Assembly: GCA_947034885.2 (NCBI GenBank)
Contig: OX344751.2
Coordinates: forward strand, 8,556,001-8,620,000
Source: Thuidium tamariscinum
Taxonomy: Eukaryota > Streptophyta > Bryopsida > Hypnales > Thuidiaceae
Direction: 5' to 3'
DNA: 64,000 nucleotides
The translations under genes and the position numbers were made by a program. The notes beneath the pieces were generated by a model. The model was not told where the DNA came from and ran no database searches. It saw only the letters and a list, made by a program, of their open reading frames with translations. The first letter of the stretch is position 1, and each line of letters opens with the position of its first letter. This document shows, piece after piece, positions 25,399-37,315 of this stretch.

Positions 25399-25889
25399 TA
25401 TGTCATACCTAATCTGTCATTTAAAGTAGTCTCAGAAATAATCCTAAATTTTTGTAAGTTGGTGTAACAAAGGATTGTTTTATAGTTAGTGAAATATGAT
25501 TATCAAAATTCTAATTGTCAAAATTAAGAATAAAATTTTCATTTCACACTCTAAACACTAAGTGTCTAAGTTTCAAAATACACAATTTAAAAGCTAGATA
25601 CTACTTGATAATAATAGCTTTCAAAAAACATTTTTGTTGCTTAATCCCTAAAGCAATAAATTGTATTTTCTAGCACATTAGATGAAAGTTGAGGGCAAAA
25701 AGATATTGTTTTAGGGTTGTTATTCAAGCAGTTCTCTATTTTGTCTAAAAATTGTGAATTAGCCTTGACTGCCCGATATTTTGAATTTTTGAAATTAAAA
25801 TTTTTTTAAGTCTAAAATTTCAAAAAGTATTCAAAAATTATAAAGCTAAATCAAGAAATTATTATTTTTCAAAAATAATGTTTTTTAAA

Positions 25890-26018
25890 TTTATTAATTT
25901 ATTAATATTTGACATGGCAAAGTCTTGGCTACATCAAACTTCTCATGTGGCACTATTCTCAAAGTTCCCACAATTCGGAAACTTGTAGTCTCTTCTTGCT
26001 TTCAAATTTCATTTAATG
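25890..26018. mobile_element. Family C right end (C7)
   Basis: The C pattern is recognisable: a TTGACATGGC...TACATCAA hairpin, then GTTCCCAC, GGAAACTTGTAGTC and CAAATTTCATTTAATG. The left part is not identified. The A3 body follows at once, with its own left end lost. Confidence 0.5.
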
Positions 26019-26871
26019 ACATAGCAATTTTGGACAACTCACTTTGAATGGAGTTTTTATTTATTTTTCCAAGGTGTATCTTGAAGGTGCAACAATTTTC
26101 ATAACTTTTAACTATATAGTTAAATAGTTATTATATGATATTTAACTTTTATTGCTTGGTAGGCAACTTGGGTAGAGAAAATAAAACTTCTTTAAGAAAA
26201 TTAAAAAATTAAATTGATTTACTAGATTGATATCTAATTGGAAAGCTTATAATCATCCTATTTTGATCAATGAATCAAAATTTATAAGGAGTTTTAGTTA
26301 AAAAATCTTTACTTTTCAAAAAAAAGTTTGAAATCCTTTAATTAATTCACTTTTTGATATTTTTGGAAAAAATATAAAAGCATTAGGCTCAGTATGTTTA
26401 TTACAACATTACAACTATTGGGATTGGCAATTTTCAATTTTATAAATAAAATGTTAATGATTTAGTATTTTGGATCATACTCTACTTCTTTCTATTTATT
26501 ATTTTTTCCTATATGCTATACAATTCCAAATGATTTGAAAATTTTCAAGCATATAGTCAAATTTCTTTGAAGAACAAATCTAAAGAGTAACCACCATTTT
26601 GGACATTTTTCATACGAATGTGACCACTTGAAGTGCAGTTGCTCAATTATTTAATGGGTTAAAAAGAAATATTTGTCAATTCAAATGCTCATATTTTGCA
26701 ATCTATATAGTAGAAAATTTTGAAATTTTTTCTACATCTTTTCAAAACAATTTACAAAAGCTTATGGTTGTAGGTATCCAAATTTTTTGTTTTTTTAAGT
26801 TGGTACTTATATTAGAAATGGCAATTTTGGAGCTTTTTGGTGAAATCACAGTCAAACTCTTTAGAGGTTAA
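26019..26871. mobile_element. Family A element, left end missing (A3)
   Basis: It enters the A body at CATAGCAATTTTGGACAACTC and continues collinear with A1, closing in CTCTTTAGAGGTTAA with TTAA at 26868-26871. The usual CCCCTAAAG left end is absent and C sequence abuts it, so the 5' end was deleted or replaced. Confidence 0.6.
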
Positions 26872-28047
26872 AAAATCAGATCATTGTTGTTTTTCCTATT
26901 TGTGTTTTTTGTTGTCTTCTTAATAGCTTCTTATTTAATGTATATCACCCTATCATAGATATGGAAGCAACTCCATTTGGTCATTTAGGATTAAATGCTT
27001 GCAATTAATTATAGAAAAAAATGTACACATTTTCAATCATATACGAAGCAAATCTTTGACATTTTGATTTATGAAAATAAATGCCTTCATAAAATTGCCT
27101 TTTGCGGATGCCTTCTAAGTATGTAAATTAGGAATTACAAGAATTGTAATTTGCCATAGAAATTTGCAACCCATGCATCTCGAATGCACGAAGGAACCTA
27201 TGCATTGTGCACATACATAGGACACATTATAATTGCAATCCCTTCAAAAATGGTATATACTTTATTTTTTTCAAATCTACCATTTGATAAGTTTTTAGGA
27301 TATCTTCTCATAATTCTGTTTTAGAGGAGATCATAGATAAAAGATTCAATGCCAATACATTAGAAGTTTTCAAAAACTCACCGAAAACCAATCCATTGGA
27401 CTAAGTATGATGTTCACTAAACGATGAGTGAGGAAAAAGTTCCTTTTTTTAATGATATGACTCAATATAGTATTCCAATTATCCATGTTTAATATTTCAT
27501 GTTGAAATTGGTGTTTTTATGCTACAAAAAATAAGAACATAATATAGATTGTATTGAGAGCAAGAAGATTTTCTTTTAGTAATTGTTTTATGCAAACAAA
27601 AATTCCTAATACAATGCCACTTTAAGAAATCCCTCTTGTTTTTGTACTAATTAGAAGAGATATTGAGAATATTATGAGATTTCAAATTTTTTAATTTAAA
27701 TTAATTTAAAATTTATAAACAATACTAAAAATAATGCATTGTGAAAATTCAAGCACAAATAGTCCTTCTCCAAAAATGAAACACAAGTACAAGTTGGGGT
27801 AATTATTGCTTGATAGTAATTTGACAATTTTTATCTGTTTTGGAGAAAACAAGGGGAATAGGTGTGAAACGACCCTCCCTTGCTTCGAATCCCCCCTAAT
27901 GATTAAGCTACGTATGACTATTCTACACCTTCCATAATTGTTTTATATTGGTTATAAATATTTTGCTACTACTAGAAGGACCTATATTTACAAGTGGGTC
28001 TTGGTTTATGAAAAAAAATCCAAATCTTTTTTTTGTTTGAAAAAAAA
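26872..28047. other. AT-rich intergenic DNA, no gene seen
   Basis: No recognisable ends or frames were found, apart from a C-like fragment that begins at its right border. Confidence 0.4.
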
Positions 28048-28156
28048 ATGACACGGCTGGGTCTCAGCCACCTTACATTTCTACCACTACGTAGTTCCCT
28101 CATTCCCTGTAGTTCGAGGACTCACAATCTTGTTTTGGCCTCAATCTCCCATGATG
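28048..28156. mobile_element. Family C right-end fragment (C8)
   Basis: It contains the C hairpin in the form ACACGGCTGGGTCTCAGCC and ends in GGCCTCAATCTCCCATGATG, a variant of the C terminus. The left end is not found. Confidence 0.45.
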
Positions 28157-28566
28157 TATAAATTTCAAAACCTTAGGAGGCACTATTTACACAATTGTTC
28201 TAGCCAAAAATTCATTCACTTTAGAAGTCAAGGTCAAATAATAGTACAAGTGTTTCTTTCAATCACTGACATGAATACAAATTTTCAACTTGTGAACAAA
28301 AATAATATAGAATGGTTGTTAAAATGAATGCCCTACAGGTGATTGTAAGAAACACCTACTAGTTTTGTTGCATTTTAACTTCTGAACACTATAACTTTTG
28401 AACTATGAATTAAGTGCCAAAACCAAAAATCCATTCCTAGATATCTTAATCTAATTGTATCCCTTACTTTTCAAAAAAAAATTAAAATGTTTTTGTATTT
28501 AATAGTGAATTTTATTAATGTATCACACTTTGACATTTTGGAAATTTTCACGGAAGTGCTATTTTG

Positions 28567-29392
28567 TGAGCCGTAGAGCGCAAGCCTATAAGCTTCTAAT
28601 TTTCAGTGAATTTTTTTGTGATTTTTAGGATGTGGACCTATTACTATGCTTTAAGAATTTAGGATCTTTATAGCTAGTAACCCCCTTGTGGAATTTGAAA
28701 TTTGTGACTTTCAAAACTTTTTTTTTTAATCTCAATTTTTTTCAATTTCTTTTTCCATTTTTTCATCTTTTCTTTTTTGCAATTTTGTCACCTTCAAAAA
28801 ACCCTCTTGATATTGAGAAGCCCCAAGGAGGTAGACGGGCTTGGAGCTCTCAAAATTTATGTTTTCATCTTTTCAAATTTTTTTTTTGTTTGTAAATATG
28901 TCAATAGCTCACTTTTTTTGCGACTTTGTTGCCCCTTATACACTTTTCTTAGTACCGAGAGATCAATTGGGGGATGATGGAGTCATGAAAAAAATTTGAA
29001 ATTTGTTTTATTTTGTTTTGATTTGTTTTGTTTTTGTTTTTGTTTGAGATTTTGTCACCCCATAAAACCCTTCTTAGTACCAAAAGCCCCTTATTAGGTT
29101 TGGGATTCTGAACTTCAAAAAAAATTCAAATTTTTGAATTTTTTTTTTGAAAGGTATTGAGAGGCCCTTTGGAGATACTAGGGTTTGAAATTTTAAAATT
29201 TGTTAACCACACTTTCACAATCATAGGTCCACAATCATAGGGCTGAAATTTTACTTTGAATAGAATTTTTTTAAATGACTTCACTTTTCTCTCTTTTGGC
29301 CAAAAAAATTCAAAGTTTTTTTTTGTTAATGCTTTGGGCTCACAAGACTTACACTCAAAACTCTTAAGCTCATGCTTTTAGGCTCACAAACT
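28567..29392. mobile_element. Family H element (H1)
   Basis: The left end TTGTGAGCCGTAGAG and the right end TTTTAGGCTCACAA form short imperfect inverted repeats. GTGAGCC-type ends recur at 30675-30916. The interior is T-rich with no coding frame. Class and exact ends are uncertain. Confidence 0.35.
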
Positions 29393-29873
29393 AGCATTGT
29401 CGAGGATTTTCATACTATTGAGTCATTTAAATTAATGGTTTTGAGCTGAATTTTTTGTAGTATATTTTCCTAGTAGGCACAAATGTTTCTATTAAGGTAA
29501 TTCTAAAAATAAATTGTTTTATACCCTCCACATTTGTGCAAATAGGCTTCCCTTGCACATGCACTTCTAAACATTAGAGATGGTTTTAACCTCATTTTCT
29601 ATTTTCTACAAATAGAAATGTTGAAGTATGTATTTTTTTGGCCAAAATTTGATCTTTGAGAATATAGCCAAGAAAATAAATTCTTCAATGTTTTAATTTG
29701 TAGAAATCAGAAAAAACAATTTTCAATACAACTAAAAAATTTCAATTTGGAAAGACTTCTTGATAATGAGATTTGACCAAAAAATTGAGGTTAAAACCAT
29801 TTCTAATGTTTAGAAGTGCATACACAAGGGAGGCACATATGCTCAAACATCAAGAGTATAAAACAAAGTATTT

Positions 29874-30603
29874 CTAACCCCTAAAGCCGTAAATTGTATT
29901 TTTTTGGCAACATAGCAATTTTGGGCAGCTCATTACAAATGGAGTTTTTATTTTTATTTTTTGAAAATTTCACAAAACATGTGCCCGAGGAGTAGCTTTC
30001 AGGCCCAATAATTTTCATAACTCGATTACATGGTTAAAAAGTTATGGCATGATAATTATGTTGTTTTCTTTACTTGGCAAGCAATCTAGGGAGCTCATAA
30101 AAATTCTTCAAAAAATACTTTAAAAAAAAATTTGAAATTGATTCTTTAGGTTTATACAAACATGGGAAGCTTTGAAACATTCCATTTGGATTAATGAGTC
30201 AAAAGTTATGAGGAGTTTTAGTTTGTAGATAGTAGTGGGCTTTTTTTCATTTTTGACGAATAGCCATAGTGGCGACATAAAATGTTAAAGTGGTGCTCCA
30301 AGTTACAACATTCATCCATTTATTGGATGAATAGTATAATTTTCATCCACAATTAGGCAATTTCATCTAATATTTTTCTTTAATTCAAAGTTGACTAGCG
30401 ATTTCATCCAAGTTTTTTGGCATTTTTTTAAGCATTTTTTAGCCACATTATTTTTTGGGGTGCAATCTGGCACCACGAAGCCCCGAAAACAACACTGATG
30501 GATAGGTATGGAGTCTTTGAAAACCATACCTATCCGCAAACTAAAACTCCCTATAACTTTTGACTTATTAATTCAAATGGAATGATTCAAAACTTTCCAT
30601 ATC
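29874..30603. mobile_element. Fold-back A-type element split by a G copy (A4)
   Basis: The left arm starts CTAACCCCTAAAGCC and follows the A pattern to about 30236. After the G1 insertion the sequence returns as the reverse complement of the left arm (CTAAAACTCCCTATAACTTT, about 30525-30603), then stops. It is the same fold-back layout as A6, but with the right arm truncated. Confidence 0.6.
30237..30490 (+). mobile_element. Family G element (G1)
   Basis: It shares with G2-G4 a run through CCATAGTGGCGAC, GTTACAACATTCATCC, ATTTCATCTAAT and GGTGCAATCTGGCACCA. It sits in the loop of A4. There is no protein frame and the class is unresolved. Confidence 0.5.
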
Positions 30604-30674
30604 TAACACCTATTCAAGTATATTTACAATGAAAGAAACATATAGTTTTGTATCAATCACATGAAAGTGTAAGC

Positions 30675-30687
30675 ATGTGAGCCTTGA

Positions 30688-30750
<63 letters not shown>

Positions 30751-30916
30751 TGAATATTATGCAACCATTGAAGGTGCTTATAACATAAATATTTATAATA
30801 TAAGTACTTATAGCACATATGCACTATTATTATAGAATGTTATTGTAATATAGACACTTTTATTATAAGTGTATAGTCTTCTAGGCTCATAGGCTCACAC
30901 TTCTAAGCTCACATAA
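30675..30916. mobile_element. Family H element containing a TA microsatellite (H2)
   Basis: The ends are ATGTGAGCCTTGAG and AAGCTCACAT. The body has GAAGGTGCTTATAACATAAA, shared with 39250-39290 (about 39195-39385, a partial sister copy). A pure TA run fills 30690-30748. Confidence 0.45.
30690..30748. repeat. TA dinucleotide microsatellite
   Basis: An uninterrupted TA run of about 29 units. Confidence 0.95.
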
Positions 30917-32869
30917 CAACAACCCTTGTTTTGTATTAGAAGAATATTACATTGAAATTTAAATACAATTAAATTAACTTCAAGGACCAAGACCATATAG
31001 AGGTGGAACTAGTGTATTAGGAATTAATTTGAACCTTTGTTATTATGAATTTGGGATGACAACAAAATCCCAATGTTCCTTTCAAAGACACTTGAATATG
31101 ATATTTGACAAGTGATTGTAACCTCAAGTTTTAACATGAAAACTTTTTAAACTTTTTTTTGAAAGACTGAAATGTACAATAGCTTTTTAGGAATATGGTT
31201 TTTATTTCTACTAGTGCCATGGAGCAAAAGTTATATCACCCTAAGTCCCAAAAGTGTTTATCAAGTAGCAAAAAATGGTAATATTTTTGAGATTAATTCT
31301 TTTTAAATTTATTTCTTATAGATTATAGATTATATTTTATTCTTCTTAGAAAGTTTTTTTTTGTTCCATTTGCATTAGTGATGTAAAAATTATAGAGCTT
31401 CTTCTTTTAGGGAAACATTGTATTTTCTTTTAAAAAAAAACATCTTTTATTTGCTTTTGCTTTTGCTTTTTACAATTTTATAAAAAAAATCCACATAGCT
31501 TACTTTGCTTGTTGGAACAACCTTGTTGTGATTGGTGTATTTCAACATCAATTTACAATTTTGTCTTGTAAATACTTCTACTTAATAATATTTTAAAGCA
31601 CATAAAAATCGAGTCTATTAGTTCTGAATTTTTTTCTTAAAGATTCTCAACTTAAGTCTTCAACCTATATTTTTAAAATTCAAGATCTTTACTACAAAAA
31701 AATGGTTTTAAGAAGATTCGAAGTTTTATTTTCTAAAAGCATGGGTTGCATAAAAACTTATTTCCATCACTTAAAACAAAATACCTTGCAATCTACACTC
31801 ACAAAGTTTTTTTTAAATATTTCAACACATTCTACCCCCCTAGAGTATTTCATTTTTAGAGACCTAAAGTTACTTTAGAATATAAGTCTCCAAAAAAAGG
31901 CTAAAATCTTCATCTACATTTATTTTTTACCAAATACATTTACAGAATCCTTTAGTTTATTTATTGAAGTACAAACTCCTAAAATTTCAAAACAAAAAAC
32001 ATTAGTAGTTTCTTGATCTCAATGCTTGGATTTTTAAAGATATATGTTTACAATTTTTTACAAATGGTTAGATTTCATCTTTCAAACATTTAACCCCCAA
32101 ATGTATAGATCCTAAAAACTTAACACTCCCCCAAAGATAGTAAATAGAAAGAAGAAGACAATGATTCAAAATAATAAATTATTAAAAATTGAGTTATAAT
32201 ATTGAAAAAATTCAATCTCAATAGTAGTAATGTTGTAATAAACAATGTACATCCCATGAATTAAAAAAAAAATATTGAATATTGAGTTGAATGATGAACT
32301 TTAAAGTTTATTTTAGAGTAGAGATTACATAGTTGCTGATAAAATAAAACTCTTCATAACTTTCATTTCATTAATCAAAATAGAATTATTCAAATCTTTT
32401 TATGTATATGTAAATTTAGGAAACCAATTTCAAATCTTTATTTGTTAAGAAAATATTTTTTTCCTCAACTACTTGCACTGCTTGGATTCCAAAGGAAAGT
32501 GAATATTATACAATAACATTTTAACCATGTGGTCAAAACTTATAAAAATTGTTTTGCCTTAAAGCTATTCCTTGTCTATATGTTGTATGAGACTTTCAAA
32601 ATTATAAAATGAAAATTCTATTTGTAAATGGATGCCAAAAAACTCTATATTGGCCTGAAATGCTATTTAGTCCTTTAGAGCTTAAATTACAAGTAGAACT
32701 CATGTTATTGCATCCTCTTTTAGTGCATTAATATCGATTAAGCAATTAATAGGTGGGCCTAATTTCAAGCACTTTTTATGAAAAGTAGTGTAATTTGAGC
32801 AAACATTAGTTAGCTGAACATTATTACTCCTCTCTAATGTACTAAACCTCTCTTAGTGCATAACAACCA
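30917..32869. other. AT-rich intergenic DNA with decayed A-like fragments
   Basis: No gene is seen. The 32180-32650 part contains diverged reverse-complement A sequence (for example AACTCTTCATAACTTTCATT and AATCAAAATAGAATTATTCA), but no intact ends. Confidence 0.4.
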
Positions 32870-33147
32870 AGGCTTTTTTTTGTCTTTCTAGTGCCAAATT
32901 GCACTAGAAAAAATAATTTGGCTAAACAACACTTGAGAAAATGCCAAAGAACTTGGATGAAATTGCCAAACAACTTTGAAATTTCAAAAAATATTAGATG
33001 AAATCACCTGATTGTGGATGAAAACCATATTATACATCTAATAAGTGGATGAATGTTGTAATTTGGAATACTTCTATGACATTTTATATTACCACTATGG
33101 CACTTCTTCAAATATGAAAAAAACAACCTAATAACAAGCCCTTTCAT
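32870..33147 (-). mobile_element. Family G element, inverted (G2)
   Basis: This is the reverse complement of G1 through TGCCAAATTGCAC, GATGAAATTGCCAAAC, AAGTGGATGAATGTTGTAA and ACCACTATGGCAC. The flanks carry T-rich GGCTTTTTT-type sequence, as in G1. Confidence 0.5.
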
Positions 33148-33264
33148 GAAATCAAATTTGAAGCCTTTGGAAGATTGTAAGTTATCAAACTATGAGAATG
33201 TAATAATTGCTGTTGGGAATGCAGAAACACTGGAAGCTTTTTGCTATAATCTTTTCATTTCTAT

Positions 33265-33420
33265 TCAAAATATAGATGAAATTGCCAAATCTTGATGAAA
33301 AAGTGCATGAAACTATTTGAAAAGTGTTTTTCAATCCCAAAGATAGATGGATGTAGATATACAATAATTCACCAAATTTTAAGTGATTGCCATCTTGGCA
33401 CTTTCTCAAAAACCAAAGGA
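33265..33420 (-). mobile_element. Family G fragment (G3)
   Basis: It is shorter, with GATGAAATTGCCAAATC and TTGCCATCTTGGCACTTTC matching G2. Confidence 0.35.
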
Positions 33421-33595
33421 AAAGGATTGGTGGACTATCATGAATTCTATTTGTAATTAGTGCAAAAGCTCATGGGTAATATTTTTTTAAAAGATATTTC
33501 CTTCTTTTCCCCTCTCTTTCATTAGAAATGACAATTTGAGTGTTTTTGGATGGAAAAAAAGACCATGTGACCTTCCAGGTCAAATGAGTTTCTAG

Positions 33596-33808
33596 AACCA
33601 TCCTGACCATCTGCCACAATACACGCAGAAAGCTCCGTCTTGGAGATCAAATCCAAAAGGTAAACTTCTACAAGATGTACGTCCTGACGAGTCATGTAAG
33701 AAAATTATTGCAATGGTAAAAAGGGCTCTCTCGGATGTCGCCCACAGAATGATGCACATGCCTGCCAGTGAACCAATGCCGGAGTCACCCACTAACCAAT
33801 GGAATTAA
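33596..33808 (+). CDS. Possible terminal exon, unknown protein (70 codons, no own start)
   Basis: After TTTCTAG at 33589-33595, which could serve as a splice acceptor, a frame stays open for 70 codons to TAA 33806-33808. It includes NPKGKLLQDVRPDESCKK and then IIAMVKRALSDVAHRMMHM. Composition is clearly GC-richer than the surroundings and amino-acid usage looks protein-like. No upstream exon or ATG is identifiable, and the minus strand also has an open frame here. It could be a captured or decayed exon. I do not recognise the family. Confidence 0.3.
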   Translation, partial: NHPDHLPQYTQKAPSWRSNPKGKLLQDVRPDESCKKIIAMVKRALSDVAHRMMHMPASEPMPESPTNQWN

Positions 33809-33827
33809 GGTAGAATGTTTGATGGAA

Positions 33828-33917
33828 AGTGAAGTTGTATTAGTTACTGGAAGTTATATTCTGTCACAAAATCTAACCCAAAGCTTACATTGAATTTGTC
33901 ATGCTGCAACAGTTTTT
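33828..33917 (+). repeat. Segment duplicated at 36641-36745
   Basis: Both copies share TTAGTTACT, AAAATCTAACCCAAAGCTTA and CATTGAATTTGT. The second copy provides the empty site for the 388-bp MITE. Confidence 0.75.
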
Positions 33918-33926
33918 AACCCTGAA

Positions 33927-34314
33927 GAGAGTCATCCCACGGGCCTCAGCGAGTGACTCAGGCAGTGGGTTAACTCGGGGAATGGTCGGGCCTGGGTGAA
34001 TAAGTTGTCCCACGGGAGGCATGGCCAAGCAAAAAGAAAGGCCATGCCCAGCCAAATGGAGAAAACTTGGCTAGGCTTGGTGTGCCTTTCTTTTAAATTT
34101 AATTCTTATTTTTGAGATGCTTTATCATTGACTAACGGCTTGTTTTCTTAGAATTCATAATAAAGTGCCTTGAAATCCGGAAGTGATTGTTCTCCATGCT
34201 CGTTTGGGGTGTTGGGGTGGGGGAAATTCATTTGCTCGGGCCCGGCCTTCTTGAATGGCTCAGCAAGCATCCCCTAGCTGCGCCTCTCCTATGCGCGGCC
34301 CGTGGGGATGCTCT
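33927..34314. mobile_element. 388-bp GC-rich MITE with GAGnCATCCC ends
   Basis: The termini are GAGAGTCATCCCACGGGCC and, in reverse complement, AGAGCATCCCCACGGGCC. AACCCTGAA flanks both sides (33918-33926 and 34315-34323). A related segment at 36641-36745 continues through the same site without the element. The 9-bp duplication suggests a Mutator-like origin, although the ends resemble the TTA-duplicating GAGCATC family below. An open frame at 34187-34381 crosses the right end and is not credible. Confidence 0.7.
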
Positions 34315-34722
34315 AACCCTGAAAGAGACAAAAAGTGTCCTCACATACCTTAGTTCAGTAGTCCAATTCAAAGTTCTATAATTTTTGCATCTGATGTCTA
34401 AATTCAATCAAACTTGTTGGAAAAGTTGGACACATCAATTTAGTTCGTGTGATAAAATTTTCTAATCAATTCAAGATGTAATGATATTTGGGGAACTAAA
34501 GTAGACTAACCTAATTCAGTCTGCAACCCATTTTCATCATCGTGTATTTGGCCCCGTTTCTACCCATTCTACCATCCAAATATGTCTAAAAATGAGCTAA
34601 TTATGTTTAGACATATGACAAAATCAATGCATTTGTGTCATTTAAGGTAATATGACAATAGTTGATTGGTGAATACCTGAATGTTTACAGGGACATAAGA
34701 AGGTGGTTATGGGTCGTTATTA

Positions 34723-35141
34723 AGGTAGAACCACTTATTTTCAATTAAAAATTCATACCTAACTTGTAGGATGTGGCTATTTCCAACCAAGACTAGAAGA
34801 ATTTCCAATCAAAGCTTGGAATGTACTTTTTGTTCATTTTCAAGGTTGAGACTAATAAAGTCATGACACATGTTCTAGAGTGTTATAAAGTATGTGGAAA
34901 GTATCAAGTAGAAAGTAATCTTGGCTATGATCTGAATTAGAAGACTATAGACATTTTCTATAGGCTCAAAGTACTTTGGGGCTTTCAAAAATCATAGTAA
35001 TTTCACTTTCGGAAATAAAATTATGAAAAATTTGCAATCCCCATATTTCCTTTCTTTCTACATGAGAAAATTTGGATAGCCTCATACTCCTCATGAACTA
35101 TTCCATAATTGCTTAAGTGTTGGGTATAGGTGGTTCTACCT
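34723..35141. mobile_element. Family E element (E1)
   Basis: TA precedes AGGTAGAACCAC at the left, and the right end is GTGGTTCTACCT followed by TA. This 419-bp copy is inverted relative to E2-E4 and supplies the empty site for the CACTA MITE in E4. It has no coding frame. The TA duplication fits Tc1/mariner-type MITEs. Confidence 0.75.
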
Positions 35142-35851
35142 TAAGGCGTTCATGACCCTAGCCATGGGCGCTTTTGCAATTTAGGTTGAACACTTCAAAA
35201 ATTCACAAAAATTACGATTTTGATAGAAAAATTATAATTTCACTTAGGTTTGATTTGAAAAGCATGCGCACACCTTTGAAAAATATGTACCCTTCTTGGA
35301 ATTGTCCCCAAGATAGTTAGATTGCAAATCAAGGTGGTAATAGGTTGGTCTACCTTAATCCAAGTTCACAAGTTCAATTTGAGTTTATCAAATTGCAGTT
35401 GATGGTTGCAACTTTGGGGGCTTGTATCTCCTGCATCCAATGTTTGTTTTCAATAAAATTGATTTTGCTATCTTTGTCTTAAAGTCTAGTTATTATGGAA
35501 AAAAATTTGGCAATCAAAGTTGTTTTAATTGTTTGGAGGCAATTAGAAGTTCAAAATCCATACATTTTTGGATTATAGTGAACTTTGGCGGCTTATTTCT
35601 TCATATAATGTCCTTTTCTAATATTTTTTTTGAAAAGTTGCGCATTGTAGTCTAGTTTGTTTGACTAAAATTTTATGTCAATCTAAGAAATTATAACTAA
35701 TTAAGAAGCATTCTAGTAGGAGGTAGTTAGTCATAAATGTGTTTTTTGCTACTCATTTTTTCTACATTTTGAAGTCATTTTGCAAACACAACAAGTCAAT
35801 TGAATGACTTTTTTTTTCACCTATGTGTTTGTATCTCAATTTCAAAGCACT

Positions 35852-36067
35852 CACTATAACAAACCCGCGTTTTAGGTGATAAGACCTAATCTTCTTTGAT
35901 GGATTTTGTTAAACATCAAATGTAACAACTTGTGTTTTTATGCCAACATTGATGTTATGTTAAACGTTTTTGTTGACATAAAAACATGGGTTATTACATT
36001 TGATGTTTAACAAAATCCATCAAAGAAAATTAGGTCTTGTCATCTAAAATGCAGGTTTCTTGTAGTG
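35852..36067. mobile_element. CACTA MITE with ACT duplication
   Basis: This 216-bp element begins CACTATAACAAACCCGCG and ends with GCAGGTTTCTTGTAGTG. The terminal inverted repeat covers about 40 bases, and the inner arms (AAATCCATCAAAG) pair further. ACT flanks both sides (35849-35851 and 36068-36070). Ends and 3-bp duplication are those of CACTA/EnSpm. Confidence 0.88.
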
Positions 36068-36640
36068 ACTTTTTAGTTTAAAGTTTTTTCATTTAAGTAG
36101 GTTTAGAAATCAAATTTTACCTCCAAATGTGTTTGTAGGAAAATTTCAGTATCTTTTTTCAACATCAAAACATTATGATCTAACAATCTATGTAGTCAAA
36201 TGACTTCAAATTTGATCCATGTCATCTACAATGTGTATACTACAAGATTGTATAGTTGAGAATTTCATACCATAGTGACATGTAGACTTATATGGCTTGA
36301 AAAGCAAGAATGCTTTCAAGTAGGTTTAGACTCTAAGTAGTGGGAGTTAAGCTCTCCCTCATTCAATTCTTGACCATGAACAAATTCTTGTGCCTTATGC
36401 CTTTGCTACACTCAAAATCAAAGTATAAATAATTTTTAAAATATTAAATTCAATCAATATTTTGAAATTTTGTACAACAGGTCGGAACACCTCAAAACAA
36501 AGCTTGTACACCCCTTCTTGCTAATTAAGATCTTTTTGACGGTACTACAAGAACACAATTTGGAGATGGATGGTCTAAGAGATCTAAACATAACAAACAA
36601 AACAAACAAACAACCTGACTTAAAGTATGGATATTCAATG

Positions 36641-36745
36641 TAAAGTTAAATTATATTAGTTACTATAAGTTATATTGTGTTACAAAATCTAACCCAAAGC
36701 TTACATTGAATTTGTTGTGTTGCAATAGTTTTAACCCTTCAATGG
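36641..36745 (+). repeat. Sister of 33828-33917 with an empty MITE site
   Basis: It runs through TTTTAACCCTTCAATGG at the position where the other copy carries the 388-bp element. Confidence 0.7.
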
Positions 36746-37059
36746 TTCAGTGTTCAATTTCTTAACCATCAACAAACTCATATTCTTGTTTCCTTTTCAT
36801 TACTACTTAGATGAAAGTCATCCTAATTTTGTGGAGATACTTTATCAAGTTGTTGTCCTATTGAATGGTTGGAATTGGTGTTATTAGAATACATATCAGT
36901 GTTTTTTCCAAATTACAAATGTGGAAGTATATGAAGTGATTGACCAAGCCAAAATTACATTGACTCTTATCCAAAATTGGTTTTGCAAAAAGTAGTCACA
37001 AATTTCAAAAACACAAAAATTTCAAAAAATCGTCATACTAAGAATTTTGAAAATTTTGG

Positions 37060-37215
37060 AAAAGTATCATGCTTCATAACATTCATTAGCAGCTTGTCAC
37101 ACTACCTCCCAGTGGATGAAATGGTGTAGAATATTCCACACCATTCAGTAACTAAAGTTGCAAACTTCAAGAAATATCATATGAAATTAGGTGATGGGGA
37201 CTTTGTTAAGCCAAT
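37060..37215 (+). repeat. Repeat K, inverted partner at 61340-61515
   Basis: Shared blocks include GTTGCAAACTTCAAGAAAT, GGTGATGGGGACTTTG and the palindrome-like GGTGTAGAATATTCCACACC. The partner has an extra imperfect duplicate of the palindrome. Confidence 0.6.
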
Positions 37216-37315
37216 TTTGATAAGCCAATTTTGTTCACTATTGGAGTCCCTTTTCAAGGATGCAAAATGAACCCCTAAACTCATCGGTAAACAACATTTT
37301 GCTAGTGTACCCTTA

